Source: Ferrovibrio sp.
Lineage (GTDB): Bacteria > Pseudomonadota > Alphaproteobacteria > Ferrovibrionales > Ferrovibrionaceae
Direction: 5' to 3'
Assembly (NCBI RefSeq): GCF_025869515.1
Contig: NZ_JAOZVR010000105.1
Location: 1-39,384 of the forward strand
Length of the DNA stretch: 39,384 nt
The position numbers and the translations under genes are program-made. Below are positions 1-7,700 of this stretch, piece after piece. The notes beneath the pieces were generated by a model. The model was not told the DNA's origin, did not search any database, and saw only the letters and a list, made by a program, of their open reading frames with translations. Each line of letters begins with the position of its first letter. Within the stretch, counting starts at the first letter, position 1.

Positions 1-246
1 CACGGCAAAGATTTTGCGGATACTGGTAGTTTCGGTGACGTGTCATCGGAGGCAACGGCCGGCAACACCGATATGCTGCAGGCCAGGCCGGCCGCCGTGA
101 CTCAGGCCGAGCAAAGCAATGCCAAATCCGAGCAGTCGCTCCAGTTCAATGCCTGGCTCGACCGCACCGTGCCGCTGCTGCAGCAATATCTCGCTGGCAG
201 CACAACCGGCGCTGTGACATCGCCGGGCAGCAAACCTAAGCATTGA
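1..246 (+). CDS. C-terminal fragment of an unrecognised protein
   Basis: The frame is open from the first base of the window to a TGA at 244-246, so this is the 3' end of a gene that starts upstream; an internal GTG at 40 is unlikely to be the true start. The visible 81 residues are Ala/Gln/Ser/Thr-rich, of low complexity, with no membrane segment. One short amphipathic stretch (FNAWLDRTVPLLQQYL) could be a helix. The tail ends SKPKH. I do not recognise a family. A good terminator follows at 268-294, which supports a real gene end here. It precedes an ECF sigma gene in the same direction, but nothing in the visible part identifies it as an anti-sigma factor. Confidence 0.55.
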   Translation, partial: HGKDFADTGSFGDVSSEATAGNTDMLQARPAAVTQAEQSNAKSEQSLQFNAWLDRTVPLLQQYLAGSTTGAVTSPGSKPKH

Positions 247-267
247 TTTTCACTCCATAATTTCAAG

Positions 268-294
268 AAAACTGCGATTTTCCATCGCGGTTTT
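268..294 (+). terminator. Rho-independent terminator after the first gene
   Basis: An 11-bp stem (AAAACTGCGAT at 268-278 with ATCGCGGTTTT at 284-294, one T-G wobble) closes a 5-nt loop and ends in TTTT. It lies 21 nt after the stop codon of the first gene and separates it from the sigma factor gene. The rest of 247-398 holds no ORF that I would support; it is presumably the sigma gene's promoter region, but I cannot assign clear boxes. Confidence 0.75.
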
Positions 295-398
295 GTCACA
301 GCCCTTCCCGGCATTGTTGCTGGCTGCAACGGGGCTGCACAGCCATCCTCTTGGTCACAGACGAAGTTTACGTCGAACCAATAAAGAGGATGTTCCCC

Positions 399-947
399 AT
401 GACGACCGACGCAATTCACGGCCTGCTGCTGGAGACCCTCCCGTCCCTCAAAGCCTTCTCCATCATGCTGACGCGCGATCGCAACTGGGCTGAGGATCTG
501 GCCCAGGAAACCGTGCTGCGCGTACTTTCCAAGTCCGAGCAGTTCCAGCCCGGCACCAACTTCAAGGCCTGGGCCTTCACCATCATGCGCCATCAGCATA
601 TCGACCAGGCCCGCCGCCGCCGCCGCGAAGCAACAACCTTCGGCGACGCCAGTGCGATTGAGAATCTGATGGCCGTGAAAGCACCACAGGAAGATTCTCT
701 CGTGCTGGGCGAACTGCTGCAGGCGATCGGCACCCTGAACAAGGCGCAGCGCGAAACGCTGATGCTGGTGGTCGGCAACGGCCTGTCCTACGAGGAAGCG
801 GCCAAGGTCTGCGGCTGTCCGATCGGCACCATCCGCAGCCGTCTCGCCCGCGCCCGCCAGGAGCTGGAATCCAAAATGCTGGGCGAGAGCAGCGTGCCGC
901 GCAGCGAAACCACCCGGGAAAGCCGACTGGCCGAACTGCATCACTGA
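399..947 (+). CDS. ECF-family RNA polymerase sigma factor (EcfG-like)
   Basis: This 182-residue protein has the two-domain ECF layout. Sigma region 2 lies near residues 10-75 (AEDLAQETVLRVL, then FKAWAFTIMRHQHID). Region 4 lies near residues 110-165 with the helix-turn-helix EEAAKVCGCPIGTIRSRL. There is no region 1.1 or 3. The region 2 and region 4 wording resembles the alphaproteobacterial general-stress EcfG group, but no phyR or nepR gene is visible beside it. The start is the ATG at 399 because AAAGAGG sits 9 nt upstream; the in-frame ATG at 390 and TTG at 351 lack a spaced ribosome site. The gene ends in front of a strong bidirectional terminator, so it is probably monocistronic. The ECF fold is clear; the EcfG subgroup is an inference. 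Confidence 0.9.
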   Translation: MTTDAIHGLLLETLPSLKAFSIMLTRDRNWAEDLAQETVLRVLSKSEQFQPGTNFKAWAFTIMRHQHIDQARRRRREATTFGDASAIENLMAVKAPQEDSLVLGELLQAIGTLNKAQRETLMLVVGNGLSYEEAAKVCGCPIGTIRSRLARARQELESKMLGESSVPRSETTRESRLAELHH

Positions 948-967
948 GTTTTACCGCCCGAAATTGC

Positions 968-997
968 AATGGCGGCAGGAGCGATCCTGCCGCCATT
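968..997. terminator. Bidirectional terminator between convergent genes
   Basis: A perfect 13-bp stem (968-980 with 985-997, core GGCGGCAGGA/TCCTGCCGCC) has a GCGA loop, TTTT on the plus side and AATTT-type sequence on the minus side. It lies between the sigma gene ending at 947 and the leftward membrane protein ending at 999, so it can stop transcription from both. Confidence 0.85.
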
Positions 998-998
998 T

Positions 999-2396
999 TC
1001 AGGCCTGCATCCGTATTTTCCAGAGCAGTCCGACATGTCGCAGCACGGCCATGCCAGCAATGATAGCAAAGGCCTGCCCCGGCAGAGAATAGCGGAACTC
1101 CATATGGATCAAGGCATACATACCGATCATGGCGGCGAAGATCAGCCAGCAGAAAACCAACGCCTCGATCTTCACCGGCACCGCGCCACGCACCGCCGGC
1201 ACCAGCAGAAGCAGCGGCCCCCCCACAACGCAACCGACAAAAACCAGTGCTGAAAAGCCCCGCATTGCGTACAGCAGTAAGCGCGAGGCAAATCCGCCTA
1301 AAGGTTCCCGCTCAAGCCCGCCCATGACGGGATAATCCCGCAGGCTCATGCTGAGATCGGCCAGCTGTACGATATATTTAATGCGCAGCTCGCGAGCGAA
1401 CTCGACCAGCATGGCGACCGGTACCGTCCGCCATGCATCCCAATAGGCCGCTTCGGACAGGCGGGTCCGGTCCCATTCATTTAAATTATAGCGTTTTTTC
1501 AAATAGCGGTTGATCTCAAGGGCATGGCCATAAGCGTAGTCTGAGCTGGTGGCGTCGGCGGCATCCCGCAGAACCGGATCACGGAAAACGCGCGTGCCAC
1601 GCATTTCTATCTGCAACGGGTGCAGCAGATAGACCGACTGGCCGACCGTGGTGATGAAGCGCTGGCCGGTGCGCGCGACATTCCATGCTGCATAGCCTTG
1701 CCACATGATGACGACCGGCAGAAGGAAACAGAACAGGATACCGGCGATCTGCCGTCTGGGCAGATGCTGCGCAGACATTACAACGGCAAAGCCGGCAGCC
1801 AGGGGAATTGCCAGATACAATGTCGCTTCACGGATGAGGAACGTCAGTGCAACAAGCAACCCACAGATCGTTGCGCGCACCCACCCCACCGGCGTCCGCT
1901 CAAGCAATGGCACCAGCAATGCCGATACCGCAATCAGGAAAATGTAGGTCGCTGTCGCATCGGTCAGAATGCTGCCATCGTAAATGGCGACATGGGAGCA
2001 GGCAAAAACGCCGGCTGCGAATGCCGCATAGCCCCGGCCGAAGCCTATGGCGAGACCAAGGCGATACAGCCACCAGAGCATGAGTAACGACAGCAGAATC
2101 TGGATGGCCACGGCCAACCATGGCCAGGCATCGCCACCGACAGCCATCGTCACCGCCAGAAAGGCCGGATAGCCGATCATACGGAAATTCGACAGCGATT
2201 TTCCGGCGGCCAATTGCCACACATTCTCGAGGTTGAGTATCTGCTCAGCATGGCTGCTATAGCCGGAACTGTCGGGCCAATACAGGATACCGTAGCGTCC
2301 GACCAGCCATATCCGCAGCGCCGCGGCGAGCAGGGCGGCTATGCCCCACTGCCACGGCCATGCGTGGATCCAGTGCTGCCCCCCCGAGCGACTCAC
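999..2396 (-). CDS. GT-C type membrane glycosyltransferase (ArnT/PMT-like)
   Basis: This 465-residue protein is strongly hydrophobic, with about 9-11 predicted membrane segments beginning near residue 17. The first external loop carries YWPDSSGY (Asp42), the position of the catalytic acidic residue in the lipid-phosphate-dependent GT-C enzymes such as ArnT and protein O-mannosyltransferases. A soluble segment around residues 250-340 is rich in charged residues and probably faces the periplasm. Enzymes of this superfamily move a sugar from a polyprenyl-phosphate carrier to lipid, glycan or protein; the donor and acceptor here cannot be told. Its ATG overlaps the stop of the DUF2817 gene by 4 bases (ATGA), so the two are probably translationally coupled. 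It ends at the shared terminator at 968-997. Confidence 0.75.
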   Translation of the reverse strand: MSRSGGQHWIHAWPWQWGIAALLAAALRIWLVGRYGILYWPDSSGYSSHAEQILNLENVWQLAAGKSLSNFRMIGYPAFLAVTMAVGGDAWPWLAVAIQILLSLLMLWWLYRLGLAIGFGRGYAAFAAGVFACSHVAIYDGSILTDATATYIFLIAVSALLVPLLERTPVGWVRATICGLLVALTFLIREATLYLAIPLAAGFAVVMSAQHLPRRQIAGILFCFLLPVVIMWQGYAAWNVARTGQRFITTVGQSVYLLHPLQIEMRGTRVFRDPVLRDAADATSSDYAYGHALEINRYLKKRYNLNEWDRTRLSEAAYWDAWRTVPVAMLVEFARELRIKYIVQLADLSMSLRDYPVMGGLEREPLGGFASRLLLYAMRGFSALVFVGCVVGGPLLLLVPAVRGAVPVKIEALVFCWLIFAAMIGMYALIHMEFRYSLPGQAFAIIAGMAVLRHVGLLWKIRMQA

Positions 2397-3481
2397 GCTT
2401 CAAGGCCGCGGAACGCACGCAAGGCGAAATCGGCCGCCCGTCCGAAGATCGCCGCCTTCCAGGCCGGCGTATCGGTGTAGAAAGCGTCGCGAATCTTGCG
2501 CTTCAGCTCCTTGGCCAACGGCGAATTGGCATCGCCGCGTGCATGCAGCCAGTGATCGCCACGCAGGGCTTCGGTCACCTGCGGCATCGTCTGGGTGCCG
2601 TATTCCAGCGCAATCGCCGTCACCTCGACCGTCTTGGGCAGATCGAGGAAGGCTTCCGGCACCGTGCCGGTGACGCGTGCCGAGGTGGAGCTGCCGTCAT
2701 TCGGATTGGTTACTTCCGGTCCAAACATGGTCTTGGCCCGGGCGTAATAGGCCGGATCCTCAGGGCCGACATAGATCGGTTCGCCGTATCCCATCGGCCC
2801 AAGGCCAGTGTGGAAATCGATGCTGACCAGCTTGCGCGTGGTGGCCGGCACCAGTTCCTTCAGGATGCGACGAAAAGTGGTGTTCGACCAGGTCGCCTTC
2901 TGGCCGCCGAAGAACAGGCCGTCGGGATGCGAATACTGGCCTCCGGTCATCGCCGCCTGGAAAGCGAAGGCGCCGTTCTTCTGCTGATACTCCAGAATCG
3001 CCTGGTCGGCGGCAGCCCGCCCCTGGCCTTCCCAATGCACGGGCAGCAGAAGGTCATGCACTTCCGCATAGGCCTTGTTCTGCGGCAGCGGCTTGGAGAA
3101 ATCCTGGAAGTTGCGGTTGAGGTCGACATTGTCCTCGGTCACGCGCCGCACATGCGCAAAGCCGTAGGGGTTGATCGCATGGATCATCACCGCCTTGGTC
3201 TTCGGCGGCATGGCGTCGAACAGCCGGTCCTTGAAATGGCCGATCTGCGCACCCGAGCCGCAAAAACCTTCGGCGCCATGGGTACCTGAGATGGTCAGAT
3301 AGACCCGCTCGGCATCATCCGGCCCGAGGCAGGCCACGTCGGTGGTGAGCGTTTCGCCATTCGGCCCCTTGGCATTGGGGTTTTCATAGGTGACGAGGCT
3401 GAAACCTGCGGCACTCGCCGAAGCGTGGAACTTGTCGCGCGCCTCGGCATAGGTGGCGGAGAAGTATGATTCAACAGTCAT
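2393..3481 (-). CDS. DUF2817 family zinc metallopeptidase-like protein (M14 fold)
   Basis: A 362-residue protein of the DUF2817 family, which is related to M14 carboxypeptidases and aspartoacylase. The family's metal site is recognisable: SGTHGAEG (His68, Glu71), then DNVDLNRNF near residue 120 (the Asn-Arg pair that binds a substrate carboxylate in M14 enzymes), SIDFHTGLG near residue 222 (third metal ligand His), and ALEYGT near residue 300, which places a Glu where the general base is expected. I see no signal peptide, so it is probably cytoplasmic. The substrate is unknown; amide or peptide hydrolysis is the family-based guess. It lies 48 nt after the acyl-CoA dehydrogenase and overlaps the following glycosyltransferase gene, so the three genes form a probable operon. 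Confidence 0.85.
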   Translation of the reverse strand: MTVESYFSATYAEARDKFHASASAAGFSLVTYENPNAKGPNGETLTTDVACLGPDDAERVYLTISGTHGAEGFCGSGAQIGHFKDRLFDAMPPKTKAVMIHAINPYGFAHVRRVTEDNVDLNRNFQDFSKPLPQNKAYAEVHDLLLPVHWEGQGRAAADQAILEYQQKNGAFAFQAAMTGGQYSHPDGLFFGGQKATWSNTTFRRILKELVPATTRKLVSIDFHTGLGPMGYGEPIYVGPEDPAYYARAKTMFGPEVTNPNDGSSTSARVTGTVPEAFLDLPKTVEVTAIALEYGTQTMPQVTEALRGDHWLHARGDANSPLAKELKRKIRDAFYTDTPAWKAAIFGRAADFALRAFRGLEA

Positions 3482-3529
3482 GGGGAGGCTTCTCTTTTCT
3501 GGGTCGTTTACAAACTCAAGCTCTTTGGC

Positions 3530-4735
3530 TCAGTTCCAGCGGTCGAGCTCCAGCCGGCCGATCTGGTTGCGATGCACTTCGTCCGGACCGTCGGCGAAGC
3601 GCAGGGTGCGCGCTTGCGCATAAGCCGCGGCCAGGCCGAAGTCTTCCGATACGCCGGCGGCGCCATGCACCTGCATGGCCCAGTCGATCACCTGGCAGGC
3701 CATCACCGGCGCCGCCACCTTGATCATGGCGATCTCCTTGCGCGCCGCCTTGTTGCCTACCGTGTCCATTTTCCAGGCCGCGTGCAGCGTCAAGAAGCGG
3801 GCCTGGTCGATCAGGATACGGGCATCGGCGATACGCTCCAGCGTCACTGTCTGGTCGGCCACCGGTTTGCCGAAGGCGACGCGGCTCTTGGCACGTTTGC
3901 ACATCTTCTCCAGCGCACGCTCGGCCTGGCCGATCAGTCGCATGCAGTGATGGATACGGCCCGGACCGAGACGCCCCTGGGCGATCTCGAAGCCGCGTCC
4001 CTCGCCCAGCAGCATGTTGGAGGCCGGCACGCGGACATTATCGAAGGTCACTTCGCCATGGCCATGCGGCGCATCGTCATAGCCGAAGACCGGCAGCATA
4101 CGCAGCACCGTCACGCCCGGCGCGTCGCGCGGCACCAGGATCATCGACTGCTGCTGGTACTTGTTCGGATTCTTGGCGTCCGACTTGCCCATGAAGATGA
4201 GAATCTTGCAGCGCGGATCGCCGATCCCCGAGGTCCACCACTTGCGGCCGCTGATCACGTAAGAATCGCCGTCCCGGCGGATTTCGGACTCGATGTTGGT
4301 GGCATCCGACGAGGCTACGGCCGGCTCGGTCATGGCGAAGGCGGAGCGGATCTTGCCCGCCAGCAATGGCTCGAGCCACTGCTTCTTGTGCTCGTCGGTG
4401 CCGTAACGTTCCAGCACTTCCATGTTGCCGGTATCCGGCGCCGAGCAGTTGAACACCTCGGGCGCCCAGTGTACGCGGCCCATGATCTCGCAGAGCGTGG
4501 CGTATTCGTGGTTCTTCAGGCCGGCACCGCGATGACTTTCCGGCAGGAACAGGTTCCACAGCCCCTGCGCCTTGGCTTTTTCCTTCAGCTCCTCGACGAC
4601 AGCCGTTGGCTGCCAGCGGTCGCCCTTGGCGACTTCCTCGTGGAAGCGATGTTCGTTCGGGTAGACATGGTCGTCCATGAAGCGGCTGAGCTTGTCCTGC
4701 AGCTCCTTGACGCGATCTGAGAATGTGAAGTCCAT
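3530..4735 (-). CDS. Acyl-CoA dehydrogenase family protein, ACAD10/11-like
   Basis: A 401-residue FAD-dependent acyl-CoA dehydrogenase. The N-terminal helical domain is followed by the middle-domain FAD signature [14 protein letters not shown] and the WWTSG segment, then the C-terminal helical domain with [11 protein letters not shown] and a GAAGVSEDF segment. Where medium-chain enzymes have the Tyr-Glu-Gly-Thr catalytic Glu loop, this protein has ADGPDEVH, so an Asp occupies the base position. That wording is characteristic of the ACAD10/11 branch, whose members act on unusual or hydroxylated acyl chains. The ATG at 4735 is chosen because AAGGG lies 9 nt upstream; the ATG at 4744 directly abuts the same motif. 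It is first in a likely operon with the DUF2817 and GT-C genes. Confidence 0.9.
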   Translation of the reverse strand: MDFTFSDRVKELQDKLSRFMDDHVYPNEHRFHEEVAKGDRWQPTAVVEELKEKAKAQGLWNLFLPESHRGAGLKNHEYATLCEIMGRVHWAPEVFNCSAPDTGNMEVLERYGTDEHKKQWLEPLLAGKIRSAFAMTEPAVASSDATNIESEIRRDGDSYVISGRKWWTSGIGDPRCKILIFMGKSDAKNPNKYQQQSMILVPRDAPGVTVLRMLPVFGYDDAPHGHGEVTFDNVRVPASNMLLGEGRGFEIAQGRLGPGRIHHCMRLIGQAERALEKMCKRAKSRVAFGKPVADQTVTLERIADARILIDQARFLTLHAAWKMDTVGNKAARKEIAMIKVAAPVMACQVIDWAMQVHGAAGVSEDFGLAAAYAQARTLRFADGPDEVHRNQIGRLELDRWN

Positions 4736-4844
4736 TATTTCCATCCCTTATTGCAAGTTAACCGATAGCGGATACGGCACGGAGTTTAGGCCCGCGCGGC
4801 GGCTTCGGCTAGGGACTGGACCAATAGGCAGGATTGGAACGGTA

Positions 4845-5300
4845 TTATCGTCTGGCGGCGAAGAAGCCGCGCAGCAGTTCGGCCGCCGCCGCCTCGCCGA
4901 TCCCGCCATACACCTCGGGTCGATGATGGCAGGTCGGCTGCGCGAAGAACCGGCCGCCATAGGCGACACCGCCGCCCTTGGGGTCTTCGGCGCCGTAATA
5001 CAGCCGGCGCAGCCGGGCAAAACTGATCGCACCTGCACACATGGCGCAGGGTTCCAGGGTGACGTAGAGGTCGCAACCGCTTAGCCGCTCGGCGCCGAGC
5101 AGGGCCGCGGCCTGGCGGATCGCCAGGATCTCGGCATGGGCGGTAGGGTCATTGCGCTGCCGCGTTTCATTGCCGGCACGGGCGACGACACTGCCGGCGT
5201 CATCGACGATCACGGCACCGACCGGGACCTCGCCACGCCCGGCGGCCAGCCTAGCCTCGTCCAGTGCGATCTCCATGGGGGTCTTCGGGGGGGCAGTCAT
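4845..5300 (-). CDS. tadA: tRNA-specific adenosine deaminase TadA
   Basis: A 151-residue zinc-dependent deaminase that converts A34 to inosine in the anticodon of tRNA-Arg(ACG), an essential reaction for decoding CGN codons. The cytidine deaminase fold motifs are intact: HAE at residues 55-57 (zinc ligand plus proton-shuttling Glu), PCAMC at 84-88 (two Cys zinc ligands), and the AISFARLRRLYYGAED stretch typical of TadA. The length matches the family. It is divergent from the gamma-glutamyl hydrolase gene, with 81 nt between starts. The 109 nt between its stop and the acyl-CoA dehydrogenase start holds no other gene. Confidence 0.95.
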   Translation of the reverse strand: MTAPPKTPMEIALDEARLAAGRGEVPVGAVIVDDAGSVVARAGNETRQRNDPTAHAEILAIRQAAALLGAERLSGCDLYVTLEPCAMCAGAISFARLRRLYYGAEDPKGGGVAYGGRFFAQPTCHHRPEVYGGIGEAAAAELLRGFFAARR

Positions 5301-5346
5301 GCTGCGGCAGGGTGCGGAAGCCGCGCCTCCTCGTCAAGCCGCCCTC

Positions 5347-5375
5347 TCGTCAAACGGGCTGCCCCGGCCTATAAG
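5347..5375 (+). promoter_or_regulatory. Candidate promoter for a leaderless gamma-glutamyl hydrolase mRNA
   Basis: TCGTCA at 5347-5352 (four of six matches to the -35 consensus) is 17 nt from TATAAG at 5370-5375 (five of six matches to the -10 consensus). Six nucleotides follow before the ATG at 5382, so transcription would begin at or within a base or two of the start codon. No Shine-Dalgarno sequence is present, which fits a leaderless transcript. The boxes are seen; leaderless use is inferred. Confidence 0.45.
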
Positions 5376-5381
5376 ATGGCC

Positions 5382-6113
5382 ATGAACCAGCATTCTCCGG
5401 CCCGTCCGCCCCTGATCGGCATTACCCTCGATTCCGAGGAGCCCGGCGGCTATTCGAAATTCCCCTGGTACGCGCTGCGGCAGAATTACTGCTCGGCGGT
5501 GACCGCTACCGGCGGTGTGCCCGTGGTGCTGCCGCATGAGCCCGATGCCGTGCCGGCCTATCTCGACCTGCTGGACGGCCTGATCGTCACCGGTGGCAAT
5601 TTCGACGTCGACCCGGCCCTGTTCGGCGCCAGCGAAAAGCATGACACCGTGAAAGTGAAGGCGGCGCGCACGCAGTTCGAATGGGCGATCACCCGCGGCA
5701 TGCTCGACCGCAACAAGCCGGTCTTCGGCATCTGCGGCGGGCAGCAGCTGCTCAACGTCGTGCTGGGTGGCACGTTGATCCAGCATATTCCCGACAGCGT
5801 GAAAGAGCCGCTGGCCCATGAACAGCCCAATCCGCGCGACCAGGCCGGCCATCCGGTGAAGGTGAGCGCCAATACCCTGCTGCGCCGCATCGTCGAGGCC
5901 GAAGAACTGCCAGTCAATTCCGCGCATCACCAGGCGGTCGATGCGGTGGCGCCCGGCGCCGTCTGCGATGCCATCGCACCCGACGGCGTGATCGAGGGCA
6001 TCGAGCATCCGGCTTACAAGTTCTGCATCGGTGTGCAGTGGCATCCGGAATTCTTTATCAGCGAGGGCGACCGCAAGCTGTTCGCCGCCTTCATTGCAGC
6101 GTGCAAAGCATGA
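5382..6113 (+). CDS. Gamma-glutamyl-gamma-aminobutyrate hydrolase family protein (class I amidotransferase fold)
   Basis: A 243-residue peptidase C26 family protein, PuuD-like. The catalytic triad is in place: nucleophile Cys118 in FGICGGQQLLN, and His221 and Glu223 in GVQWHPEF. The NSAHHQAVD segment near residue 179 is also conserved in the family. Members hydrolyse gamma-glutamyl amides, for example gamma-glutamyl-GABA in putrescine breakdown. No puu genes are adjacent, so the substrate is uncertain. ATG codons at 5376 and 5382 are in frame; 5382 is preferred because a -10-like TATAAG ends 6 nt upstream and neither start has a ribosome site. Its stop overlaps the rluB start (ATGA), so the two are translationally coupled. 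Confidence 0.9.
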   Translation: MNQHSPARPPLIGITLDSEEPGGYSKFPWYALRQNYCSAVTATGGVPVVLPHEPDAVPAYLDLLDGLIVTGGNFDVDPALFGASEKHDTVKVKAARTQFEWAITRGMLDRNKPVFGICGGQQLLNVVLGGTLIQHIPDSVKEPLAHEQPNPRDQAGHPVKVSANTLLRRIVEAEELPVNSAHHQAVDAVAPGAVCDAIAPDGVIEGIEHPAYKFCIGVQWHPEFFISEGDRKLFAAFIAACKA

Positions 6114-6877
6114 GCGAAGCCAAGTCTGACGAAGACCGGGGCGAGCGCATCGCCAAGCGGCTGGCGCGTGCCGGCCTGTGTTCGCGCCGCGATGCCGAAC
6201 GCTGGATCGCCGAAGGCCGCGTGGTGGTTAACGGCCACAAGCTGGATACGCCGGCCTTCCTGGTTAATCCGGGCGACGATATCCGCGTCGACGGCAAGCC
6301 GATTGCTGGCGCGGCCAAGACGCGACTGTGGCTCTATCACAAGCCGCGCGGCCTGATGACCACGCACAAGGATCCGCAGGGTCGCCCCACCGTGTTCGAC
6401 AACCTGCCGCCGGATCTGCCGCGGGTGATCTCGGTCGGCCGGCTGGATTTCAACTCCGAGGGCCTGCTGCTGCTGACCAACGACGGCGAGCTGGCGCGCC
6501 GGCTGGAACTGCCGAGTACCGGCTGGCTGAGACGATACAGGGTCCGCGTCAACGGCCTGCCGCACAAGCAGCATCTGGCCGAGCTGGCCAGGGGCATCAC
6601 CATCGAGGATGTGGCCTACGGCCCGATCACCGCCAGCGTCGAGCGCAGCCAGGGCGACAATACCTGGCTGGTGGTGGGCCTGCGCGAGGGCAAGAACCGC
6701 GAGGTGCGCCGCGTGATGGAGCATCTGGGCCACCAGGTCAGCCGCCTGATCCGCGTTGCCTACGGCCCGTTCCAGCTCGGCGCCATCGAGCCCGGCAAGG
6801 TGAAGGAAGTGCCGGGCAAGGTGATCCAGGAACAGCTCGGCGGCGCCAAGACCAAGGCCGCACCGAAGCAGTCATGA
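6110..6877 (+). CDS. rluB: 23S rRNA pseudouridine synthase RluB-type
   Basis: A 255-residue protein of the RsuA/RluB family, which makes pseudouridine at position 2605 of 23S rRNA in E. coli. It has an N-terminal S4 RNA-binding domain (residues about 10-60, RLARAGLCSRRDAERWI) and a synthase domain with the catalytic motif GRLDFNSEGLLLLTND (Asp113). The later GKNREVRRVMEHLG motif is also present. The C-terminus is a short Lys/Ala-rich tail. The start overlaps the stop of the upstream hydrolase gene by 4 bases, and rsmD begins 10 nt after its end, which gives a compact operon with two rRNA-modifying enzymes. RluE or RsuA specificity cannot be fully excluded by eye, but the length and neighbour favour RluB. 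Confidence 0.88.
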   Translation: MSEAKSDEDRGERIAKRLARAGLCSRRDAERWIAEGRVVVNGHKLDTPAFLVNPGDDIRVDGKPIAGAAKTRLWLYHKPRGLMTTHKDPQGRPTVFDNLPPDLPRVISVGRLDFNSEGLLLLTNDGELARRLELPSTGWLRRYRVRVNGLPHKQHLAELARGITIEDVAYGPITASVERSQGDNTWLVVGLREGKNREVRRVMEHLGHQVSRLIRVAYGPFQLGAIEPGKVKEVPGKVIQEQLGGAKTKAAPKQS

Positions 6878-6887
6878 GAATTGCCTC

Positions 6888-7478
6888 ATGCGCATTGTAG
6901 GCGGCACGCATCGCGGCCGGCCGATCATCGCGCCGCCGGACCGCACCACGCGCCCGACCATCGACCGGGTGCGGGAATCGCTGTTCAACATGCTGCTGCA
7001 TTCGCCGAGCCTGATGACCGATGCAGGCAAGACCCGGCTGGAAGGCGGCGTGGTGCTCGATCCCTTCGGCGGCTCGGGCGCGCTGAGTTTCGAGGCGCTG
7101 TCGCGCGGCGCCCATCATGCCTACCTGTTCGAGATCGACCCAGCGGCGCGGCGCACCATCCTGCGCAATGCCAGCGAGCTCGACATGGCCGGCCGCATCA
7201 CCCTGCGCGGTGCCGATGCGCTCAATCCCGGGCCGGCCGTCGCGCCGGCCGATCTGGTGCTGATGGACCCGCCGTATCGCTCCGGGATCGGCACCCAGGT
7301 GCTGACGGCGCTGGATCGCGCCGGCTGGCTCAAGCCCGATGCGCTGGTGATGGTGGAGACCGATGCCAAGGGCAGCTTCGCCATCCCGCCCGGCTTCGCG
7401 CTGCTGGAGGAGCGCCAGCAGGGGCCGGCGCGGCTGACGTTTCTGCTGCATGATGGGGCCGGCCGGCACCACCCCTGA
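6888..7478 (+). CDS. rsmD: 16S rRNA (guanine966-N2)-methyltransferase RsmD
   Basis: A 196-residue SAM-dependent methyltransferase. The N-terminal MRIVGGTHRGRPI and RPTIDRVRESLFN segments are diagnostic of RsmD. Motif I is VLDPFGGSGALSFEALSRGA (residues 57-76) and motif IV is LMDPPY (residues 125-130), the catalytic motif for methylation of an exocyclic amino group. It is last in the hydrolase-rluB-rsmD operon. The rluB-rsmD pairing is common in alphaproteobacteria. No strong Shine-Dalgarno is visible in the 10-nt gap, so translation probably depends on ribosomes coming from rluB. Confidence 0.94.
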   Translation: MRIVGGTHRGRPIIAPPDRTTRPTIDRVRESLFNMLLHSPSLMTDAGKTRLEGGVVLDPFGGSGALSFEALSRGAHHAYLFEIDPAARRTILRNASELDMAGRITLRGADALNPGPAVAPADLVLMDPPYRSGIGTQVLTALDRAGWLKPDALVMVETDAKGSFAIPPGFALLEERQQGPARLTFLLHDGAGRHHP

Positions 7479-7482
7479 GCCC

Positions 7483-7499
7483 ACCCGCCAAACGGGTGC
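7483..7499 (+). terminator. Weak terminator-like hairpin after rsmD
   Basis: CACCCG (7483-7488) and CGGGTG (7494-7499) form a perfect 6-bp stem with a 5-nt loop, 4 nt after the rsmD stop. There is no T-tract, so it may be a factor-dependent or 3'-end-stabilising hairpin rather than an intrinsic terminator. Confidence 0.35.
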
Positions 7500-7518
7500 T
7501 GTCGACTCCTGACACAGG

Positions 7519-7623
7519 CTTATTCCAGCCCATTCAGGGCTTATGGCGGCTTATTTCTGGCTTATTCCGGCTTATAGCGGTCTTATTTTGGCTTATCCGG
7601 TGCTTATTCCAGCTTATTCCGTG
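7519..7623. repeat. Phased CTTAT array: five 21-bp units, each an internal 10/11-bp duplication
   Basis: CTTAT occurs at 7519, 7540, 7550, 7561, 7571, 7582, 7592, 7603 and 7613, with a degenerate CCCAT at 7529. Spacing alternates 10 and 11 bp exactly, so the period is 10.5 bp and the true unit is 21 bp, repeated five times, with consensus close to CTTATTCCGG per half-unit. A further direct repeat CCGTGAAACA (7619-7628 and 7633-7642) sits at the right edge. The array lies between the convergent rsmD and AraC genes, so it is downstream of both. The remainder of 7479-7700 shows no gene I would support. Function is unknown: a phased protein-binding array and a simple minisatellite are both possible. 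Confidence 0.85.
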
Positions 7624-7700
7624 AAACAGCCGCCGTGAAACACACGGAATACGAGAGAACAATCTGGGGACCTCGGGCCGAAAAACAAGAGCCGCGGAGC

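Noticed and set aside
102..944. A 280-codon minus-strand ORF across the sigma gene
   Set aside because: It covers the terminator and is antisense to the ECF sigma motifs.
7519..7623. CRISPR array
   Set aside because: The repeats are only about 10 bp with no unique spacers, and there are no cas genes.
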